Origin: Chlamydomonas reinhardtii
Taxonomy: Eukaryota > Chlorophyta > Chlorophyceae > Chlamydomonadales > Chlamydomonadaceae
Direction of reading: 5' to 3'
Length of the DNA stretch: 64,000 bases
Assembly (NCBI RefSeq): GCF_000002595.2
Contig: NC_057006.1
Location: 5,783,512 to 5,847,511 of the forward strand
The translations under genes and the position numbers were made by a program. Below are positions 58,396 through 64,000 of the stretch, piece by piece (position 1 is the stretch's first letter; every line of letters starts with the position of its first letter). Below the pieces are notes generated by a model that saw nothing but the letters and a program-made list of their open reading frames with translations, was not told where the DNA came from and searched no databases.

Positions 58396-60761
58396 CTAGC
58401 GGCACTTGGCGACGCCGTTGCGCAGCGCCACCGGCATAGTGCTCATGATGGTGTCCACGTCCGGCAGCGACTCAATGATGATGTTGAGGCGCTGCTGCGG
58501 GTCGCTGGGCGCGGCGGTCCTGTGGAAGGGGAAGGGGAGGGGTGGGCAGAGCACTGCGGGTGTGGACGCACACACATCAGCCGGGTACCGGGCGACATCA
58601 TAGCGGCCCCAGCATATCCAGCTGTTACGCTATGTGTGCGTATGCATAGCGCTAGGTCGCATCTGTGACGCATGCGGAGTGGTTGCTCAACACGTGGAGG
58701 GGACACAGCGGGAACAGCTTGGAAGCGCTCGGCGATGCCTGGGCGCGTGCTCCTGACCCGGCAACGCGCGTTCCCCCGTGCGCACCTGCGGTCGACCATG
58801 CCAGCTGGCCCCTGCACGAGATGCACACAGATACGAGCAAAAAAGACTACGAATTTGAACTGAAACATGCAATGCCATCAAGTAAAACAGGGGGGCCTTG
58901 TCAGCAGCTGGTACCGTGCCGCTGCCTGCCTACGACCCCCGTGTCCCCGCGCCCTTGTCCTCGTCCGCATCCTCGTGCTCCCCCTCCCTCCACACACCTC
59001 GAAAAAGCGAATCATGCAAACCGGGCCCTGCATTGCACAGAAGGTGGCGTGTATGCATTATTTAGACGCACGAGGTTACCGTTCCTTGCGCTGGGTGCCA
59101 GATGTTCCCACCGGACCGCGCCTCCATATCACCTATGCGCCCCGCCCAAGCAGCCGTCACATCCGCTCCCACCGCCTACGCACCGCGCCCGACACCTCCT
59201 CCACGGTGCCCTGGATGACTCCGGCTGCGTCGAAGTTGCCTGCGACCGCCATGCATTCCAGAGGTGCTCGCATGCATTACTGCCGTAACTGTCCCGCTGA
59301 CAGTGCAGCTCGGGTTGGCATCGTGGGTTGGCATCTTTTTCAAACTATCATGGCAATCAATGAAAGCTCCCGCTCAGCGGCGCTGCATGCCCAACGGTAC
59401 AAACGTGCACCACCGCCTTCTTTCTTCACATACAGGGCCAGTCTCACCCTCAGGCATCTTCTTGAGCAGCGAAATCTGCAAGGGCATGGCATCCGGGAAA
59501 CACCCATACGGTAGCTATCACTTATCAGAGCCATGTCAGGCACGGCCAAGTAACACGGCAGCAAGCACCCACCTGCCTCTTCGTACACGTCACCAGCAAT
59601 ACCCGTACCCGTAGCTGCACCGGGCACCGGGCATGGCTCTAGCTCCCACTCGTCCGCGCACTACGGCATCCTTTCTCTTCACTGTACAATAGGCGTTTAT
59701 AACTAAACAGTAGCCGCATGTGCTGCATACTTCATGCGAGTCACACGCCTGTCGACGTGCCTTCGGGGTGCCAAGTCGGGGCGCCGACTCACCTTCCAGC
59801 CCGTCGCGTACTTGTCGGCCTTCACAGGCAGAATGAAGGGGAAGTTGGCTCCCGACTGCGTGAGGGTAGCGGCCCACTGGTACATGTACTCGGCGAAGGC
59901 GGCCTGGTTGATATCCCTGCGGGGGCGAAGCAAACAAGTAAGGCGGGGTGAGCGTAGTGCCACGGCGTGGTAGATGGCGTGGTAGATGGCGTGGTAGAAG
60001 GAATTTGGCAAGTAGTACCAGACCCAACGCCATGCCGATGTCAATCATGTGTGTATAGGCTGCATGTTGTATGACACTAAGTTGGCAAGCGTGCAGCGAG
60101 CGGTCGCGGGCCCCTAACACCCATCCATCGGGTCTCGACGTATCTTAAGCGCGCCCTGTGTTACATCCGCACCCAGGCAGCTTGGCAGTTCCCATCTGAA
60201 TGTGAGGCTCGGTGCTAGACCGAAGCACGCGAGCAACACATGCAGATCGGGGGCGTGCGACTCCGCTGCGCGACGAGCGCGCGACCGACGAGCGAGTACA
60301 GGAGCGCAGGGCCATTCTGCCAGTCGATTAGAATGTATGTAAGTTAATGTGTCAGATAATGACTTCTGCCCACTGCGGGGCCCACTTAACGTCCAGCCCC
60401 GGATTGGCACCGTGCACCGAGTCACCCCACCTGCCGCTCGCGTGTGCCTTCCCGTCCGATTGCTGTCACGCCCGCCTGGAGCGCAGGACCTGGCTCTCCT
60501 GGACTTTGATACAACCCTGGCTACATGTTCGTTTGGCTTTGTCTGCTGCATATATTCCATTTTGAAACGCTTCGGCAATGGATTTCCAACAGGGCTTTCT
60601 CTGTCATGGCCTCGCCCCTCACTTGCACGTGCCTTTTTGTGCTCCTGCTCTTCCCCTGCCCCTCCTCAGCCCGCCGCCCGTACCTGCCCCTAGGCTCGTG
60701 CCTGTAGTACTTACAAGGATCTTCGCCAGGGAAACATGCTCTTCATGAGCATGACCTTCAT
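58396..60761 (-). CDS. Unrecognised small protein, six-exon model
   Basis: I do not recognise the family. Exons: 60761-60715, 59916-59793, 59475-59448, 59239-59184, 58811-58786, 58519-58396; 405 nt, 134 aa from the first ATG. Phases agree at every junction and all donors are GT with AG acceptors. The protein begins MKVMLMKSMFPWRRSL, continues with FAEYMYQWAATLTQSGANFP and FILPVKADKYATGWK, and ends MPVALRNGVAKCR. It is soluble-looking, with no membrane segment. Two exons are very short (28 and 26 nt). The AG acceptor just before the first ATG (TTTAG/G) could instead join an upstream exon ending in phase 2. A 212-nt Ala-rich stretch at 61194-60983 (starting MSLLQLSVCPAAPQ), presequence-like, would fit in phase, but its donor is poor. 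Confidence 0.6.
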
Positions 60762-61557
60762 CCTAAACAGAGAATGACTGCCATGGTCTTGCGCGCGCAC
60801 ACCCGAACCCACCTTGCCTCTTCGCACACATCACCAGCACCCATGCTTGCACCTGCACCTGCTAATTTGACAGTAGAGACGCGCTGCCATCACCTCAACC
60901 CACCAACCGCCGGTCTCGCCCCCACCACCTCCGGCCCGCAGCAGCCCGGTAAGTGAGCGAGCGAGCACGCTAGCTGCAAGCGACCCCAGCGGCCGCCACT
61001 GCTGCTGTGACGACCGTTCCCAACGTCCTCGCAAGCGCCATGTACGGTCGCCCGGCGGCTGGCCGCAACAACTGCGACAGGCCACTTAGTGCTAGCCGCT
61101 GTTGGCTAAACGCCGCTGGCGCGCGCACTGCAACACCAGCTGCGGCTGCCGCCTGCGGCGCCGCCGGGCACACCGACAGTTGCAGCAGAGACATGCCAGG
61201 AGAAGCAGCACCACCAGTCCGGCGCCGCTGGCCCGTCGCTGCAGCTGCTGCCAGCGACGGCAGCAGTGGCAGCGGCTCCGCCGGCGGCAGCGTCCTCGCC
61301 GCCGCCAGCTCATGCCGCCGCCACTCCCACGACCATCCAGAGCCCTGCTGATCCGCCGGGGCGGGCGCGCAAGCACCCGCCGCTCGCTGCTCCTCGCTCA
61401 CCAAGCCACAAGCCACCAGGGGGGTCACCGAGGCCACGCGCGCTGCCGGCCAGCCGTTCATGGCCGCAGCACTCACCGGCGCGGCGCCCCCTCCGTCCAT
61501 CCCAGCGGCCGTGCTGGCCGCTGCAGCCGCGGGCCGCGGCTGTGGGGGCCCGCCCCT
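60762..61557. other. Region between the unrecognised gene and SerRS, with a possible upstream exon
   Basis: Holds the SerRS 3' UTR and the 5' end of the unrecognised gene. A minus-strand open frame at 60970-61500 is Ala-rich with presequence-like character from the ATG at 61194. It may be the true first exon, or a chance frame in GC-rich DNA, since the opposite strand is open too. Confidence 0.4.
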
Positions 61558-64000
61558 TCACGCGGAGGCAGCCTCGGGCGCGGGCGTGGCGACGCCAGAG
61601 GTGGCGGTGGACTTGGGCAAGTCCACGAGCTTGCCCTGTGGGCCGCGTGGGCATGGGCGGTGAGGAATGTTGGGTGCTTGGACCAAGCCGTGTGTAGGTG
61701 CGCTGTGCAGGTGCACCAGGTGAGTGGCTTAAGATGATGACGTGTGCGGTGTGCAGCACCGTTGAATAGGGAGTAAGGAACGTGGGCTTGACGTGGGCAG
61801 ACCCGCTTCCCGCCCGCACCCACGGCACCCACGCGGCGCCGCCCCAGGGCCGTGCGCGGCCCGTGCGCCGCTCCTCACTGCCCAGTCCCCTCCCACCTTG
61901 GCGTCGAAGGTCTTGCGGAAGGGGATGAACTCCACGCCCGCCATGAAGGGCTTGAGCGCGTCCGGCACGCGCACGCCGTCGGGCGTCTGGTAGTTCTCCA
62001 GCACGCAGCACAGGGTGCGCTCCGTGGCGGTCAGGGTGGAGTTGAGCATGTGCACGAACGACTTGGTGGTCTCGGCCGCGGCGCCCTTGGGCGTGCGCAG
62101 GCGGACGTCTAGGCGGCGGGACTGCACGGGGGGGGGGAGTGGAGACGAATGGGTACTTGAGGCGCGGTGCTGTCATTGTGACCCCAGCAAGCTGAGACCC
62201 AGAGCGCCGGCACAAACACAGCCACCGCACAACGGTGATTGCGACCCAACCTCTTGAGAACCAGGACCCTGACAGCAGCCCATGCAAGGCGCGCGGTGAG
62301 GGAGCATGGAGGACAGGCACCAACCACCTGCTTGCACTGCCCGTGCTTGTTGTTGCGCCACCTGCCCGCCCACCCATCACACACATCCCGCGCGTGCCCC
62401 CCAGTGCCCGGCCCCACCTGGTAGTCCAGGCAGTTGGAGCAGGACACCAGCTCACGGAAGGTGGCGGAGGCGGGGAACCAGGCCTCCAGGTCGTACTTCT
62501 TGGAGGCGGCGTTGTTCAGCTCGCCAGACACGATGTTCACCACGCGGTACGGCAGGCCCAGAGACTGCAGGCGCGGTGGAGGGCGGGTTACATTCACGAT
62601 TAGCTGAGAAAACGGTAGACGCACGCGGTAGACGGCTGGCAATCTTGGGGGGGGAGGGCGGACGCGGCATGAGTCAGTCGCCGCGTGGGGCGCGCTAGTG
62701 TCCTCCCACGTCCTACGCGTGCCCAATGCCCGGACCCCCTTCCGGCGCACGCAACCAAGCAAACACGCACCAGCCTACACGCCTGCTCCTCCCTCCTGCA
62801 GAGCCCGACACCTCTGCGCCCCTGCTGCCCCCTCCTCCGCCCCTGCTGCCCCCTCCTCGCCCCTGCTGCCCCTGCTGCCCCCACCTGGTAGAAGTCCTCG
62901 GCGTTTGCCAGCATCTCCTCCATGGCCTCCCACGAGGCGTTGCCCTCGGGGCTGGCGATCACAAACTGCTCCACCTTCTCGAACTGGTGGATGCTGCGGG
63001 CAGGCAAGTGGTAGGGGCGACGGGGGCGGGTAAGACCAGACGGTGATGTGGACGTTGGCTCAGCACGGCAGCGCCATACCACCACAGCCGACCACCGTAA
63101 CCACCATCATCGTCGCCCGCGCCTGCTTGTTCGCGAGCCATCGCTCCCCCCAAAGAGCCTCGCCCACCTCAGGCTCGCCTTTGGCCCTCTCCCGCTCCTT
63201 TCCTCTACCCTGCCACCCCGCCACGCCTCCCCGCTCTCCCCCTGATGATGATGGGACTTGTTCCTTGGGCCCGGCACATAACCCCCCCTTCCCTCCCGCG
63301 CCAGCTGCTCCGCCTCACCGGAAGATGCCGAGCGTGTCGCGGCCGTGGCTGCCCACCTCCTTGCGGAAGCAGGTGGAGTAGCCCACATACTTGGTGGGCA
63401 GGTCGGCTTTCTCGAACCAGCCCTTGCGGTGCATGGCGCACAGCGTCTGCTCGCTGGTGGCGATCAGGTACTTGTCGTCGCCCTCGCCTACACAGGATTG
63501 GAGTGGAGCGGAGTGGAGGCAGGGTTGACGTGGAAGCCGGCCCAGGCACGCGTCAATGTTCCAGCCCTTGTCGTCCCTTGCCACATCCTTTTACCAACCT
63601 CACATGCGCACACTTAGCTTGGAACGCCTTGCGCCAGTTCGCACAGGCTGTGCCGCCCCGCTCCCCGCCTTGCAGCAGCCGGCGGCCGCCTCTACCCCCC
63701 AACCCCGCCATTCCCTCCTTCCTGCACTCTGTCCCCCGACTCTCCACAGGCCCCCGCCCACCCGCCCACCCGCCCTCTCGACACCCCGACCCACCCACTT
63801 GACCCACCCACTTGACCCACCCACTCGACCCACCCACTCGACCCACCCACCCACTCGACCCACCCGCCCACGCCCCGCACTCACCCGTCACCTTGTACAG
63901 CTCATCATCAAACTGGCTCAGCTGCGCGCACTCCGCCATGATCTCCTGGCGCATGAAGAAGGGCGTGTGCACCGGCGCGTAGCCGCGCTTGTACGCCATC
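61558..64000 (-). CDS. SARS1: Cytosolic seryl-tRNA synthetase, C-terminal part (5' end outside window)
   Basis: Class II synthetase that charges tRNA-Ser with serine. Exons: 64000-63885 (continues past the edge), 63487-63319, 62993-62885, 62564-62418, 62121-61897, 61635-61558; about 281 residues visible. Landmarks: [16 protein letters not shown] (motif 1 region), [28 protein letters not shown] (serine pocket), motif 2 [17 protein letters not shown] with [41 protein letters not shown], and motif 3 [20 protein letters not shown]. The match is to the eukaryotic cytosolic type rather than the organellar one. The C-terminal tail (about 25 residues, Ser/Thr/Ala-rich) is short. The tRNA-binding N-terminal coiled coil lies off the window. 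Confidence 0.96.
63789..63868. repeat. Minisatellite, 13-bp unit
   Basis: About six copies of GACCCACCCACTT/C in a SerRS intron, directly downstream (in gene direction) of the exon that ends at 63885. Confidence 0.9.

Overview
This is nuclear DNA of a green alga, most likely Chlamydomonas reinhardtii or a close volvocine relative. The evidence is high GC with strong G/C at third codon positions, dense spliceosomal introns with GTGAGT/GTGCGT donors, TGTAA polyadenylation signals, many (GT)n/(CA)n microsatellites, Ala/Gly-rich low-complexity protein segments, and plant/algal genes such as a plastid fibrillin. Gene models were built by hand by joining open frames at splice sites. In every full model the exon lengths sum to a whole number of codons and the joined protein matches a known family along its length, except one unrecognised gene.

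Layout, left to right: 3' part of DDX1 RNA helicase (+, runs off the left edge); nicotinamide phosphoribosyltransferase NAMPT (+); a gene-poor stretch with a 100-N assembly gap sitting inside a large inverted repeat; an atypical protein-kinase-like gene (-, first exon unresolved); a small DUF962/Mpo1-like membrane protein (-); carnosine N-methyltransferase-like CARNMT1 (+); RAD54B-type SNF2 recombination ATPase (-, 22 exons); GH99 endo-alpha-1,2-mannosidase MANEA (+, 12 exons); WBP2-like GRAM/PPxY protein (-); a giant CPSF-A/DDB1-superfamily protein of about 4,424 residues (+, 16 exons over 16.3 kb); MMADHC/CblD cobalamin-trafficking homologue (+); RAB11/RabA GTPase (+); plastid fibrillin/PAP (-); an unrecognised small conserved-looking protein (-); and the 3' part of cytosolic seryl-tRNA synthetase (-, runs off the right edge).

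The genes do not form one pathway. They are ordinary housekeeping and accessory genes: RNA processing (DDX1, CPSF-A-like), NAD salvage (NAMPT), histidine-dipeptide methylation (CARNMT1), DNA repair (RAD54B), Golgi glycan trimming (MANEA), vesicle traffic (RAB11), B12 handling (MMADHC), plastid lipid structure (fibrillin) and translation (SerRS). Three head-to-head pairs share intergenic regions: DUF962/CARNMT1 (498 bp), RAD54B/MANEA (921 bp) and WBP2/CPSF-A-like (354 bp).

The points most worth a second look are the extreme length of the CPSF-A-like protein, three GC-AG introns, a short dispersed repeat embedded in (GT)n tracts in introns of three genes, the foldback around the gap, an intronic hairpin, an algal GH99 endomannosidase, and the unrecognised gene near 58.4-60.8 kb. 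I see no retrovirus-like or other virus-derived element, no CRISPR array, no rRNA and no convincing tRNA gene.
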